DNA of 64,000 nt from NCBI GenBank assembly GCA_017993055.1, contig JAGONM010000010.1:44626-108625 (forward strand). Direction: 5' to 3'. Positions 33,850 through 42,735 of the stretch are shown piece by piece. The translations under genes and the position numbers were made by a program. The notes beneath the pieces are model-generated. The model worked only from the letters and a program-made list of their open reading frames with translations, made no database searches and was not told the DNA's origin. The stretch is from Armatimonadota bacterium. Lineage in GTDB: Bacteria; Armatimonadota; UBA5829; DTJY01. How positions within the stretch are numbered: position 1 is the first letter of the stretch; each line of letters begins with the position of its first letter.

Positions 33850-35742
33850 CTACTCCCGATTCTTCCCGTTCTGCCTGATGAGAAGCATGAGGGTGTACGG
33901 GTCCACGATCTCGACGTCCGCGCCCCTGGGGGATGCCTTGATCGCCTCGAAGAGCTGCTTCTGGGCGGTCGGCGTCCAGAGGATGTCGCGGAAGATGAAG
34001 AATACCGGCTCGGCGGCCGGGGCTTCGCTCCGTGACCGCTCCTGTTCGACGCGATCGAGTACCACCTGCGCCGACTGCTCCGGGCCGTGCACCAGGTCGT
34101 CCGACATGCGGATGTACGGCACCCCCTTGCGGACTCCCCAGCGGCCGATCTTCTGCGCCACTATCCCCGCCGGCGAGAACTCGGCGTAGGCGTCGAGCGT
34201 CTCGTCCGACATCGGCGGCGCGTACCCGTCAATGATGAACCCCGTGAGCGAGAGGTCCCACTGCCGATAGTACCGCCTGCAATGATCGGCCCACGTCCGC
34301 ACGCCCGACGGGAGGCCCGAGTACTCCCTCGGCTCCTGGAGATGCCCCGGGTTGACGTACCCCGCGCCGACATCGCCCGCCACGAAGAAGTCGAGATCCG
34401 ACTTGTGCTTCCGCGAGTATGCCATCCCCGGCGCGAACCGGTCCGCGAGGTTCGGGTTGAACGCCCAGCCCAGCGGAATCGTGCCGCGAGCCGGGTCGTC
34501 CCACATCTCAGGGAGCTTGTGGTAGAGCCACGCCGCCGAGTCGTAGTCGCCGACGTAGATGGTCACATAGGACTTATGGGACACTTGACCATCGGCATCG
34601 ATGTAGCCCTTGGCCTTCAAATCATCCAGGGCAGGCAGCTTCTGCGGATAGCGCGCATCGAGCGGATAGTGCTGGTAGACCGAGGCGTTCGCCATCGCCG
34701 AGAGCCCGAGCGCATCGGCGTCCACGAATGCGTTGAAGCAGGAGGTGACCTCGGCCATCCGCCACTCAGTCGGCACGCCGCCATGCTTTCCGCCCGAGGC
34801 GTGACTGTCGGTGTACTTCTTGTCCCAGGGGGTGAAGCCGCCGATGTGGATCATCTTCTTGCCCTTGACCTGCTCCCACGCCGAGCGCAGGATCGCTTGG
34901 AGCGTCCTCAGGTCGGCCCCCAGCGGCTGATTCGCGTCGTCAACCGGCGTCTCGTCGTCCCACGGCCCGAGGTCGAAGAAGAATCCCTTGTGCGCGATGA
35001 AGTAGTCGTGGTTCGAGAGCGTGTGGTTCGGGACGTACCCCTCCGGCCGCTTGAGCCAGTAGGCGTCCAGGTAGTAGCCCATCCTGGTGGGATCGCACTT
35101 GCCGGTGTCGAGGTACTTCTCCTTCGCCCAGATCAGGGCGTCGCACTTGGCGCTCCCGGTCGAGGGGGTCTTGCTGCCGGGGATCGCGCCCTTGCCGGTG
35201 AAGATGCTCGTGCCGTCGCGGTTGACGAGCCACTCCTTCACTGGGAGCTTCAGGTCGGCGGTGAGATGATGGTAGAGAGAGCCAGGCTCGAGGTCGAACC
35301 GGACGCACGCCAGGTCCTCGACGCCGGCGATGGTGGATGCGACGTTGGAGGTCGCGGAGACCTTCTCATCGTAGACGACCAGGCCCTCGATGTCGCCCCG
35401 GAACCGCCGGATCAGCGCGTCGAGGTCGGGGATTGCCTCGAGTTGGTAGTCCGCCAGCCACTCACCCTTAGCCTGAAGCTTATCGAGCCAGTAGCGGTCA
35501 ATGCTCCCGTTCTCGCCGCCCACGAAGTAGAGGTAGAGCCTCGGCTCCTTGCGGTTCACGATGCCCTGAATGGATGAGACGAAATGCGCGTCGTCCCATG
35601 CCTTCCGGCGCTGGTTCGGGTCCTCCCGATTGAGCTTGAGGGTGTAGGTCAGATCGTAGGTGTAGAGGGGCTTCGCCTCCGATCGAGGAGCGGCCAGGCA
35701 CAGGGCGAGCAGGATGAAGAATATGAACATGAGCGACAACAT
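33850..35742 (-). CDS. Secreted GxGYxYP-family putative glycoside hydrolase
   Basis: A 630-aa protein with a signal peptide (FIFFILLALCLAAPRSEA). The name motif appears as GAGYVNP inside VAGDVGAGYVNPGHLQEP, with SSIQGIVNRKEPRLYLY near the N-terminus, both typical of GxGYxYP proteins. These are presumed glycosidases; the substrate is unknown. I place the start at ATG 35742, next to GGAGG. The frame stays open upstream to 36822, but that stretch lies antisense to the restriction gene and is not coding. The end is close to the hairpin repeat. Confidence 0.85.
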   Translation of the reverse strand: MLSLMFIFFILLALCLAAPRSEAKPLYTYDLTYTLKLNREDPNQRRKAWDDAHFVSSIQGIVNRKEPRLYLYFVGGENGSIDRYWLDKLQAKGEWLADYQLEAIPDLDALIRRFRGDIEGLVVYDEKVSATSNVASTIAGVEDLACVRFDLEPGSLYHHLTADLKLPVKEWLVNRDGTSIFTGKGAIPGSKTPSTGSAKCDALIWAKEKYLDTGKCDPTRMGYYLDAYWLKRPEGYVPNHTLSNHDYFIAHKGFFFDLGPWDDETPVDDANQPLGADLRTLQAILRSAWEQVKGKKMIHIGGFTPWDKKYTDSHASGGKHGGVPTEWRMAEVTSCFNAFVDADALGLSAMANASVYQHYPLDARYPQKLPALDDLKAKGYIDADGQVSHKSYVTIYVGDYDSAAWLYHKLPEMWDDPARGTIPLGWAFNPNLADRFAPGMAYSRKHKSDLDFFVAGDVGAGYVNPGHLQEPREYSGLPSGVRTWADHCRRYYRQWDLSLTGFIIDGYAPPMSDETLDAYAEFSPAGIVAQKIGRWGVRKGVPYIRMSDDLVHGPEQSAQVVLDRVEQERSRSEAPAAEPVFFIFRDILWTPTAQKQLFEAIKASPRGADVEIVDPYTLMLLIRQNGKNRE

Positions 35743-35837
35743 GGGCCTCCGCGGGTGAGTCTGGCCCAGTTGTATCATGCGCGGGGGCGGTAGGGCAAGG
35801 AGAGGGAGGAAACCGATCTTAGCTATCTGTTGAAGTG

Positions 35838-35866
35838 TTGACTGAGTTCTGCATCTGTGTGATAAT
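35838..35866 (+). promoter_or_regulatory. Promoter of the restriction-modification operon
   Basis: TTGACT (35838-35843), 17-bp spacer, GATAAT (35861-35866). The implied transcript begins about 35873, so the ATG at 35869 cannot be used, which moves the nuclease start to TTG 35911. Confidence 0.65.
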
Positions 35867-35910
35867 CTATGCGTAGAGACACGACTGCAGTCCAGTGTTG
35901 GGAGGCCGAG

Positions 35911-36915
35911 TTGAAACACCAATGTGGTTGCGCCGAACCCGCAGAGCATCCGGCCATACTCCACCCGTTCGAACGTGAGCTCATGGTGCCTTCGGAGGAG
36001 TTGGAGGTTAGCCTTACGGGCGGTTCCCACTGCCCCTGGGAAGACCACTTCCTCAACCCGCGAAGGCTGCGCGGAAGCGACTTTCTGATGCGTTGGTCTC
36101 AGGGCCGATGGAGCGAGGACCGCATCATGCAGGCCGTCAATGCAAGTCGCAGATACTATGCCATACCATACGGGCCAAGCGATACCGCACCAGACGACGA
36201 CATCCGAGAGTTTGAGCTGTACTTCGAGCGTCTCGAAAAGGCAGGACTCGGCAACATCAAACGTCCGGATATTCTCGTGTTCCGAATTGACGACAAGGCG
36301 GACGTTGGCAGTCTTCTTGAAAGCATCGGAGGAACTCCCGAACTGCCTTTCACCAGTGAAGACGATCCCAGAATGCGCCGCATTCTGTCCATGGCCGTTG
36401 TCGCTGTGGAATGCGAAAACAGCCTGTGAAAGGCCCGAATGATGCCGGATTATGGCAGGGATCTCACCATCCAGAAGCGCCTCAACGGTCAGGTTGGACT
36501 GAAGAAGACGGCGATTGTGCCCACGATCATCATCAAAGAGGAAGACAGGGCCCCACTGGACTCGTGGCAGTCCCAATCGCGGGTGCCGATTCACATATGG
36601 CATGTGTTCCATGATCTGGCATTTGGCATTTCTCTGAACAAGATCGAGCGCCTTATCAGCTCGGGGCAGATCGAGCCGACGGTTCAGGTGTTTCAAGCTC
36701 CCAACGGAATCACTACCAGGAAGATCATTTACAAGGTTTACTATCAGCACGCGTATGTTCTGGGCGAAACAACCAAGGAACCTGTGTTGACGGCAGACAG
36801 CATAACCGATAAGAACGGTCACATAATGCCCTACGTGCGCTTCGAGGGAGGACGATTGGCGCTGTCACCCGAAGCCGTCTTTGAGCTGGACAAACTGTCT
36901 GTGAGCAAAGGGTAG
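35911..36915 (+). pseudogene. AccI-like type II restriction endonuclease with in-frame UGA
   Basis: One frame runs through 335 codons but is cut by TGA at 36427-36429. Before it lies the PD-(D/E)xK-type core: RPDILVFR, then VVAVECENSL. After it, in the same frame, are MMPDYGRDLTIQKRL, GLKKTAIVPTIIIKEEDR, IHIWHVFHDLAFGI and IEPTVQVFQAPNG. From memory, AccI-family nucleases read ENSLW at this point, so TGG to TGA is the simplest explanation. TTG 35911 has GGGAGG 5 nt upstream and lies below the promoter. Both parts are otherwise well preserved, so the change is recent, or the stop is read through, or it is a base-calling error. The cognate methylase follows. Confidence 0.75.
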
Positions 36916-36922
36916 AACAATA

Positions 36923-38494
36923 GTGGCAACATCACATCAGAGGCTCCCGACTATCTGGCATGAGCGAGAAGCACTGAGGGCCAAGGGTCAGTTCTGGACG
37001 CCCGACTGGGTTGCGTCCGCCATGGTCGCCTATGCCGTGGGCGACACCTCTGACCATGTATTCGACCCTGCGGTTGGCGCCGGAGCATTCTTCCGAGCGG
37101 CAAAGGCACATGGGTATGGAACCGGTACGACACTGAGGCTAATGGGATGCGAGATTGACCAGGCGGCGCTGAACGAGGCTCTGACAACCGGGCTCATTGA
37201 GGAGGATTTGTCGGGGGTTGCGATGTCCGATTTCTTGCTGCATCCCCCTTCGGTCCGGCCGCATTCCATAGTAGCTAACCCACCGTACATCCGACATCAC
37301 CGCCTTTCCTCTTCCTTGAAGCAAGAGATGAGATGTCTGTGCCAGAGACTGCTGGGGCGGAGTCTGGACGCGCGAGCGGGCTCACATGTCTACTTTCTGG
37401 TCCGAGCACTGGAAATACTGGCTGACGGCGGGCGACTCGCGTTCATTCTCCCGGCGGACACATGTGAAGGAGTGTTCGCAAATACGTTGTGGAGTTGGAT
37501 AGCACTGAATTACCGGGTGGACGCGGTGGTGACATTCACCCCTGATGCGACGCCGTTTCCAGGGGTTGATACGAATCCTATGATTGTTCTCATTCAGAAG
37601 TCCCGCCCAAGAGCGGAGTTCTGTTGGGCCCGGTGTGCAGTTTCACAGACCGACGACCTGACTCGCTGTATTGCCTCCGGCTTCAGCGACGACAGGAATG
37701 GGGCAATCTCTGTCCACATACGCAGCATCGCAGAAGGCCTGAAGACTGGAATGTCGCGACCGCCGATGGAGGAAGGCATGGATACAGGCCCCACCCTCGG
37801 TGATTTCGCCAGGGTTATGCGCGGGATAGCCACAGGAGAGAACAGCTTCTTCTTCCTTACGAAGCAGCGGGCACAGGAGTTGGGCATCCCTCCGGAGTTC
37901 CTGACCCCCGCGATAGGGCGCACCCGCGATGTGCAGGGTTCGTGCATAACAGATGAGACGATCACCGATCTGGAGAGACGAGACCGACCTACTCTCCTTC
38001 TGTCTGTGAACGGTCAGCCTTTCGAGTCGTTGCCCGAGACTCTGCGCGACTATATACGAGCCGGAGAAGAAGAAGGCTTCCACAGAAAGGCTCTCATATC
38101 CACGCGTCGGCCTTGGTACAAGATGGAGTGTCGGTCTGTTCCACCGCTGCTGTTCGCCTATCTGGGACGGCGTAATGCGCGATTCATACTGAATACTGCA
38201 GGTGTATTGCCTCTGACGGGCTTTCTCTGCGTATATCCGCGTATCGATAGTCCGCTTCTCGTGAAGAAGCTGTATCAGGTCCTACAGCACCCACAGACTG
38301 TGGCAGGATTGGCATTGGTGGGCAAGTCCTACGGCTCGGGTGCAGTCAAAGTAGAACCGCGTGCCTTGGAACGCTTGCCGCTTCCGCGGTCGGCTGTGGA
38401 AGAGGCTGGCCTGTGGGACTTCCGACTGGGCGAACAACTCGGCTTCGTAATGGAGAAGAGGGCGGACTACTCGGTCTCTCCTGAATCCATATAA
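36923..38494 (+). CDS. N6-adenine DNA methyltransferase (gamma class), R-M partner
   Basis: A 523-aa methylase. Residues about 15-35 have KGQFWTPDWVASAMVAYAV. Motif I is VFDPAVGAGAFFRAA, which binds S-adenosylmethionine. The catalytic motif IV is NPPYIRHHR. The C-terminal half is a target-recognition region (GVLPLTGFLCVYPRI ... YGSGAVKVEPRALERLPLP) typical of TaqI-type enzymes. It protects the host from the adjacent nuclease. It begins on GTG 36923, 7 bp after the nuclease stop. Base composition is visibly less GC-rich than the neighbouring genes, which suggests transfer. Confidence 0.9.
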   Translation: MATSHQRLPTIWHEREALRAKGQFWTPDWVASAMVAYAVGDTSDHVFDPAVGAGAFFRAAKAHGYGTGTTLRLMGCEIDQAALNEALTTGLIEEDLSGVAMSDFLLHPPSVRPHSIVANPPYIRHHRLSSSLKQEMRCLCQRLLGRSLDARAGSHVYFLVRALEILADGGRLAFILPADTCEGVFANTLWSWIALNYRVDAVVTFTPDATPFPGVDTNPMIVLIQKSRPRAEFCWARCAVSQTDDLTRCIASGFSDDRNGAISVHIRSIAEGLKTGMSRPPMEEGMDTGPTLGDFARVMRGIATGENSFFFLTKQRAQELGIPPEFLTPAIGRTRDVQGSCITDETITDLERRDRPTLLLSVNGQPFESLPETLRDYIRAGEEEGFHRKALISTRRPWYKMECRSVPPLLFAYLGRRNARFILNTAGVLPLTGFLCVYPRIDSPLLVKKLYQVLQHPQTVAGLALVGKSYGSGAVKVEPRALERLPLPRSAVEEAGLWDFRLGEQLGFVMEKRADYSVSPESI

Positions 38495-38521
38495 CGCATA
38501 GGACGGCAGCTGTCCCGTTCT

Positions 38522-38641
38522 TCACATCTTCCTCTGCCGCGCTTCCAGGAGAGACTCCGATATTTCTTCCGAGATCACGCCGAAGTCCTTCGAGGCGATG
38601 CTCTTCCAGTCCTGTGGGTACTGCGACTCGTCAGGCCGCAT
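38522..38641 (-). CDS. Short HEPN-like remnant downstream of the MNT gene
   Basis: A 39-aa frame starting MRPDESQYPQDWKSIASKDF, which resembles the first helix of HEPN toxins, then ending at TGA 38522-38524. It overlaps the MNT stop by 11 nt, the arrangement seen in MNT/HEPN pairs. A normal HEPN protein is about 100-130 aa, so this is probably a truncated remnant. Confidence 0.4.
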   Translation of the reverse strand: MRPDESQYPQDWKSIASKDFGVISEEISESLLEARQRKM

Positions 38642-38969
38642 AGAGCACCTTGCCTCTCCTCATGATCGTCTCGATGAACTGGTCGCCGATCTCCAGCCGC
38701 CGGCTGATCTCTTGAGGCGTGAGGACGAGAGTCTCGAGGGGCGTCCTTCGCTGAGGGTCTGAGAGGATGCGCCTGACAGTCGTCCAGCGGTCCATGAACC
38801 GCTCGGGCGTGTCCTTGATGATGAGGAGGTCTATGTTGCTCTCCCCGTCAGGCGTTCCGTAGGCATACGAGCCGAACAGGATGATCCGCTCCGGCGAGTA
38901 TTCAGCCGCCAGCTTGCGCACCATGCTCAGGATGAGTTTCTGGTTAGTCTGACGATCGCGCCTGGTCAT
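38631..38969 (-). CDS. MNT-type minimal nucleotidyltransferase
   Basis: A 112-aa protein (from ATG 38969) with the polymerase-beta-like motif IILFGSYAYGTPDGESNIDLLII: GS plus D-x-D equivalents, here NIDLLI with the first acidic position replaced by Asn. The partner of HEPN toxins, it adenylylates them. It lies beside the restriction-modification genes, fitting a defence-gene neighbourhood. An alternative start at 38987 lacks a clear ribosome-binding site. The NID variant may reduce activity. Confidence 0.75.
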   Translation of the reverse strand: MTRRDRQTNQKLILSMVRKLAAEYSPERIILFGSYAYGTPDGESNIDLLIIKDTPERFMDRWTTVRRILSDPQRRTPLETLVLTPQEISRRLEIGDQFIETIMRRGKVLYAA

Positions 38970-39041
38970 GTCCGTACCGGACTCCATGTTAGCCGTGTGG
39001 ACGAAACCTGTCAAGGTCGGGCCACCGCGGATGCTCTCCTG

Positions 39042-40322
39042 TCACAGCTTACCCCCGTGCTCGATCAGCAGCTTCTCGATCGGCTTGAGTTCCGGCTTCA
39101 GGGGGACCGGGCCGCCTTGCGGCAGGCGGACCGGCGACTGGAACTTGTAGAGGTAGGCGAGCGGCGTCTGGCCGTTCCTGTCCTTCGCATTCACGTCCGC
39201 CCCGCGGTCGAGCAGGAGCTTCACCATCTCCGTCTTCGCCCGCACGACGGCCGTGTGCAGGGGCGTTTCCCCCTCGCCGCCGCGGATGTCCACCGGCGTC
39301 CCATGCTCGATCAGCAGTCGCGCCGACGCCGTGCATCCATGCCTGGCCGCGAAGTGCAGGGCCGTCTGCCCGTTGATCAGCTCGGTGGCCGCGGAGGGAC
39401 GCTGCGCGATGATCTTCGCGGCGGCGGCCGTGTCTTCGAGCATCACGGCGTCCACCAGCGCCCAGCGGTTCGACGGCCTTGCGCCCAGGCTCTTGAGGGT
39501 CTTGATCGTCTCGGCCGCGCGCGCCATCGCCGCGGAGTCATACGGGGTGTACCCGTCGTCCGCCGCCGCGTTCGGGTCCGCCCCGCCGGCTATCAGCGCC
39601 TCGACCGTCTTGGTCCGCCCGTAGGCCGCCGCCCTGTGGAGGGCCGTCTCGCCCGTCTTCGACCGCATACCGACCTTCGCTCCGCCCGCGAGCAGCGTCT
39701 TCGTCATCTGGGTGTAGACGGATTCAGCGGCCAGGTGCAGGGGCGTGTGCCCGGCCCCGTCGGCGAAGTTCGGGTCCGCCCCGTTCCTGACGAGGAAGTC
39801 CACCATGTCCGGCCGGTTGGCGACGACCGCCGCGTGCAGGGCGGTGCTGTTTCCTCCGCTCTCGGACTTCGCCCTGTCGTTCACGTTCGCGCCTTCCTTG
39901 AGCATGAACTCGGCCGCGGGAATATGCCCCGCCCACGCAGCGCGCCTGAGCAGCCTGCCAGGGTCATCCTTCTTCGCGCCGAATGCGATCAGGGTCTGGG
40001 CGACGTCTACCGAGCCCCGGCAGATCGCGTCCTCCAGCGGACTGTCGCCCTGGGAGTTCGGGGTGTTCGGGTCGCCCCCTGCCAGCAGAATCGCCCGCAC
40101 CATCTCCTCGTCGCCCGTGCGTATCGCCGCGTGGAGGATGGTGTTGCCGCCCGCGTCCTTCTGGTTCGCCTGCCCGGGATGCTTCTTCAGGATTCTCTCG
40201 ACGGCCCTCACGTCACCTTCGAGGACCGACTTCGTGATGTTCGGCTGGCTGCACCCCGCGAGCAGAACACCCGCGATCAGCCCCGCGACGATCACGCGCT
40301 GATTCCTGGTTCCATCAATCAT
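39042..40322 (-). CDS. Ankyrin-repeat lipoprotein
   Basis: A 426-aa protein with a lipobox (GLIAGVLLAGC), so it is probably anchored in a membrane by a lipid on the cysteine. The rest is ankyrin repeats of about 33 residues (GNTILHAAIRTGDEEMVRAILLAGGDPNTPN and similar, ten or more), which mediate protein binding. I chose ATG 40322 because GGAGG lies 7 nt upstream. It starts 31 bp below the kdgK stop and may be cotranscribed with it. Confidence 0.85.
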   Translation of the reverse strand: MIDGTRNQRVIVAGLIAGVLLAGCSQPNITKSVLEGDVRAVERILKKHPGQANQKDAGGNTILHAAIRTGDEEMVRAILLAGGDPNTPNSQGDSPLEDAICRGSVDVAQTLIAFGAKKDDPGRLLRRAAWAGHIPAAEFMLKEGANVNDRAKSESGGNSTALHAAVVANRPDMVDFLVRNGADPNFADGAGHTPLHLAAESVYTQMTKTLLAGGAKVGMRSKTGETALHRAAAYGRTKTVEALIAGGADPNAAADDGYTPYDSAAMARAAETIKTLKSLGARPSNRWALVDAVMLEDTAAAAKIIAQRPSAATELINGQTALHFAARHGCTASARLLIEHGTPVDIRGGEGETPLHTAVVRAKTEMVKLLLDRGADVNAKDRNGQTPLAYLYKFQSPVRLPQGGPVPLKPELKPIEKLLIEHGGKL

Positions 40323-40352
40323 GCTTCCGCCTCCATCCGACACCCCGTAGTT

Positions 40353-41336
40353 CTATCGCTGAATCCTCGATCCGCCGCCCTCGAGGAGCGCCTCGACTTC
40401 CTCGAGCGTCGCCCAGTTCAGGTCGCCGGGGATCGAGTGCTTGAGCGCCGAGAACGCGACCCCGTAATCCACGCCCTTGCGCCAGTCGCCGGTCAGGTAG
40501 CCGTAGACGAACCCGGCGGTGAACGAGTCGCCGCCGCCTACGCGGTCTATCAGCTCGCATGGGTACTTCGCGCTCTCGTGAAACGCGCCGCCCGAGTAGG
40601 CGAGAGCGGACCAGTCGTTCCGCAGGACTGACAGGTCCTCGCGCAGCGTGATCGCCACGACCTCGAAGCCGAACCGCTCGTTCAGCCTGACCGCGACGTC
40701 ATGGTAGCTCTCCTCACGTATGCCGAAGACGACCGCCGTGTCCTCCTCGGTCGTGATCAGGATGTCCACGTACTCCATCATCGGCACCTGGCAGACATTG
40801 GCCTCGTCGGGTGTCCAGAGTTTCTTGCGGTAGTTGACGTCGTAGCTGACCTTCGCGCCGGCCGCCTTCGCCGCCCGCATCGCCTCGAAGGTCGCCTCCG
40901 CGCACGACTTGCTCAGCGCCGGGGTGATGCCGCTGACATGGAAGAGCCTGCACCCGTCGAGCGCCTTCGCCCAGTCCACTTCGCCCCGCGCGAGCGTGCT
41001 GACCGCCGAGCCGGCGCGGTCGTACAGGACGCTCGACGCCCGCGGGTTCGCGCCGAACTCCAGGAAGTAGATGCCGACGCGCCCGGACTTGCTCCACACG
41101 ATGTGGGACGTATCCACCCCCTGCTCGCGCGCCTTGTTGCGGACCATCCGGCCGATCGGGTTCTCCGGCAGCTTGGTCACCCACGCGCTTTCGAGCCCGA
41201 GCCTCGACACGCCGACAGCGACGTTCAGCTCCCCGCCGCCGATCTTGGCGTCGAACGAGTCCGTCTGCTCCAGCCTGTGAAAGTCCGGCGGCGAAAGCCG
41301 AAGCATCGCTTCGCCGAGTGTGACTACCTGTGCCAT
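40353..41336 (-). CDS. kdgK: PfkB-family sugar kinase, probable 2-keto-3-deoxygluconate kinase
   Basis: A 327-aa kinase. It opens VVTLGEAMLRLSPP, typical of KDG kinases, has GGGELNVAVGVSRLG (substrate site) and LIDRVGGGDSFTAGFVYGYL with the catalytic Asp and the anion hole. KdgK phosphorylates 2-keto-3-deoxygluconate to KDPG. Eda, the KDPG aldolase, is encoded at 42728-43384 in the same direction, supporting this reading. The cluster presumably handles uronic acids or sugars entering through KDG. Confidence 0.85.
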   Translation of the reverse strand: MAQVVTLGEAMLRLSPPDFHRLEQTDSFDAKIGGGELNVAVGVSRLGLESAWVTKLPENPIGRMVRNKAREQGVDTSHIVWSKSGRVGIYFLEFGANPRASSVLYDRAGSAVSTLARGEVDWAKALDGCRLFHVSGITPALSKSCAEATFEAMRAAKAAGAKVSYDVNYRKKLWTPDEANVCQVPMMEYVDILITTEEDTAVVFGIREESYHDVAVRLNERFGFEVVAITLREDLSVLRNDWSALAYSGGAFHESAKYPCELIDRVGGGDSFTAGFVYGYLTGDWRKGVDYGVAFSALKHSIPGDLNWATLEEVEALLEGGGSRIQR

Positions 41337-41340
41337 CCTG

Positions 41341-41411
41341 TCCTCCTACTGGTCTCATCCGTCTCATCTGTCCTACAGGTCCCATGGGACGCATGCGACA
41401 GATGAGACCTA
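41341..41411. repeat. Dispersed CCCATGGGAC repeat between kdgK and dppA
   Basis: TGGTCTCATCCGTCTCATCTG, CAGGTCCCATGGGACGCATG and ACAGATGAGACCTATG. It is similar to the insert in copA (16090-16152). Confidence 0.7.
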
Positions 41412-41413
41412 TG

Positions 41414-42193
41414 TCAAATCCGCAGGTATGCCTCTTCGACCGTGTCCGCCGTCGTCTCGACCGTGCGGGCGTCGAGCACCCTGATGTCCGGTCTGGCGAA
41501 GCCGTTCTGGACGGCGATCCGCTCGACCATCTCCTTGCGGAACGTCACCGGGCGCTCGATCGGCATCGGTGGGATCGAGCCGATTCTGCCGATCGCCTCT
41601 TTCGTCTTCTCCGCGATCAACCCGTGCGCCGAGTCGAGCGAGAGCATCCTCGCGCCCTGGCACGACAGCCCGACCTTCACCTGGCAGGTGACGACGCCGG
41701 GTATCCAGTCCGAGGCCTCCGCGCACGCCTTGTCGTCGCCGGAGACCATGATCACCGGCTTCCCGAAGTCTGACGCCACGCCGGCATCGAGCCCGATTTC
41801 GCCGACCTTCCGCCCGTTCAGCCAGTAGTTCTGCACCGTTTTGGAGGACATCGTGTGCTCCAGGAGCGCGCCGGGAGTGCCCGCCATCGCGTGGTAGCCA
41901 AGCAGGATCATCGCGTCGCACTCCTCGATGCCCGGCAGCCGTCTGGGACTCTGCCCCTGGACGACCTCTGCGCGAGGATCGAGTTCGACGGTGATGAAGT
42001 GGTTCCCCGATCCATGACCGTCCCGAAGGATGACGCCCTCAGCGCCCGCGTCGAAGCACGCCCTGATGCACGCGTTCGCGTCCCATGTGTAGTAGCGTCG
42101 CGCGTCCTGGTAGAGCTTGCCCTCGGACAGAACGTGATCGCTGCCCGATATCCCGCTGATGCCCTCCATGTCTACGAAGACGAGTATCTTCAT
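41414..42193 (-). CDS. dppA: M55-family D-aminopeptidase
   Basis: A 259-aa zinc peptidase of the DppA family, which releases D-amino acids from peptides. Signatures are the N-terminal VFVDMEGISGISG (D8 and E10, metal ligands), RDGHGSGNH, LLGYHAMAGT with the next His in EHTMSS, and VSGDDKACAEA. It lies between eda and kdgK on the same strand. A link to KDG metabolism is not obvious; it may serve recycling of peptidoglycan-derived peptides. Confidence 0.9.
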   Translation of the reverse strand: MKILVFVDMEGISGISGSDHVLSEGKLYQDARRYYTWDANACIRACFDAGAEGVILRDGHGSGNHFITVELDPRAEVVQGQSPRRLPGIEECDAMILLGYHAMAGTPGALLEHTMSSKTVQNYWLNGRKVGEIGLDAGVASDFGKPVIMVSGDDKACAEASDWIPGVVTCQVKVGLSCQGARMLSLDSAHGLIAEKTKEAIGRIGSIPPMPIERPVTFRKEMVERIAVQNGFARPDIRVLDARTVETTADTVEEAYLRI

Positions 42194-42194
42194 G

Positions 42195-42250
42195 TAACCC
42201 CCAGTGGTCAGTAATGAGTGATTAGTGATGAGTGATGAGTGAGTGGGAGT
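42195..42250. repeat. Repeat AGTGATTAGTGATGAGTGATGAGTG downstream of the four-helix-bundle gene
   Basis: Short tandem TGAGTGAT/TTAGTGAT units. The other side of the gene (42683-42735) carries TAATCACAAATCACTCATAACTCATAAC-type sequence, its rough inverse. Confidence 0.7.
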
Positions 42251-42252
42251 GG

Positions 42253-42681
42253 TCAGGCCAGGTAGTCGGCGATGTCCTCGCGTACTCGGTCCGACCTTGC
42301 AGTGCAGAACAGGTGAGACTTCTGTATCATGGCGCTCAACATGCGTCCTATCGCGTCCAAGTCCGCCATGAGTTGTTCAGACTGCTCCTGCGAAACGTAC
42401 CCACACTCACGCGCCATCTCAACCCAGTGTTCCGTCTCGAGTTCCTCCGCGCAGGCATCGGTCAGCTTGCTCACGAAGTGCTTCTCATAGCGCCTCTTGC
42501 CCCATGCCTCAGCTATCTGGGCCCCTATTGAACGAGAGGAGCGCCGGACCTGATCGGTCAGTGAGTAGACCTCGTCTTTGGGGAACAGCTTGCTCAGCCG
42601 AAAGATCGCGGAAGTGACTGCTCTGGCTCTCTGATATACCACGAGGTCGCGAAAGCTATCCGCATGGCCGTGCTCCGTCAT
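42253..42681 (-). CDS. Four-helix-bundle protein (S23/IVS family)
   Basis: A 142-aa helical protein of the four-helix-bundle family found in 23S rRNA intervening sequences and as free-standing genes. Signatures are DSFRDLVVYQRARAVTSAIFRL, FPKDEVYSLTDQVRRSSRSIGAQIAEAWGKRR and EELETEHWVEMA. Its function is unknown. It sits inside a kinase-peptidase-aldolase cluster and is bracketed by repeats, so it looks like an inserted cassette. Confidence 0.85.
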   Translation of the reverse strand: MTEHGHADSFRDLVVYQRARAVTSAIFRLSKLFPKDEVYSLTDQVRRSSRSIGAQIAEAWGKRRYEKHFVSKLTDACAEELETEHWVEMARECGYVSQEQSEQLMADLDAIGRMLSAMIQKSHLFCTARSDRVREDIADYLA

Positions 42682-42682
42682 C

Positions 42683-42735
42683 GCTATCCTCCCTCACGAC
42701 TAATCACAAATCACTCATAACTCATAACTAATCAC
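42683..42735. repeat. TAATCACTCA repeats upstream of the four-helix-bundle gene
   Basis: ACTAATCACAAATCACTCATAACTCATAACTAATCACTCACC. It runs into the last codons of eda (stop at 42728), so the aldolase C-terminus (AVSD) is encoded by the repeat edge. Confidence 0.7.

Noticed and set aside
35869..35910. ATG 35869 as start of the restriction gene
   Set aside because: It is only 2 bp below the -10 box, so it would precede the transcript start; TTG 35911 has a good ribosome-binding site.
36427..36429. Selenocysteine or general UGA=Trp recoding
   Set aside because: Many genes in the window end in TGA, no SECIS-like structure was recognised, and one TGG to TGA change explains it.
35743..36822. 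N-terminal extension of the GxGYxYP protein on the minus strand
   Set aside because: It has no signal peptide at its start, lies antisense to the restriction nuclease gene, and the real start has a signal peptide at 35742.
38522..38641. Full HEPN toxin
   Set aside because: Only about 39 codons before a stop; reported as a remnant.
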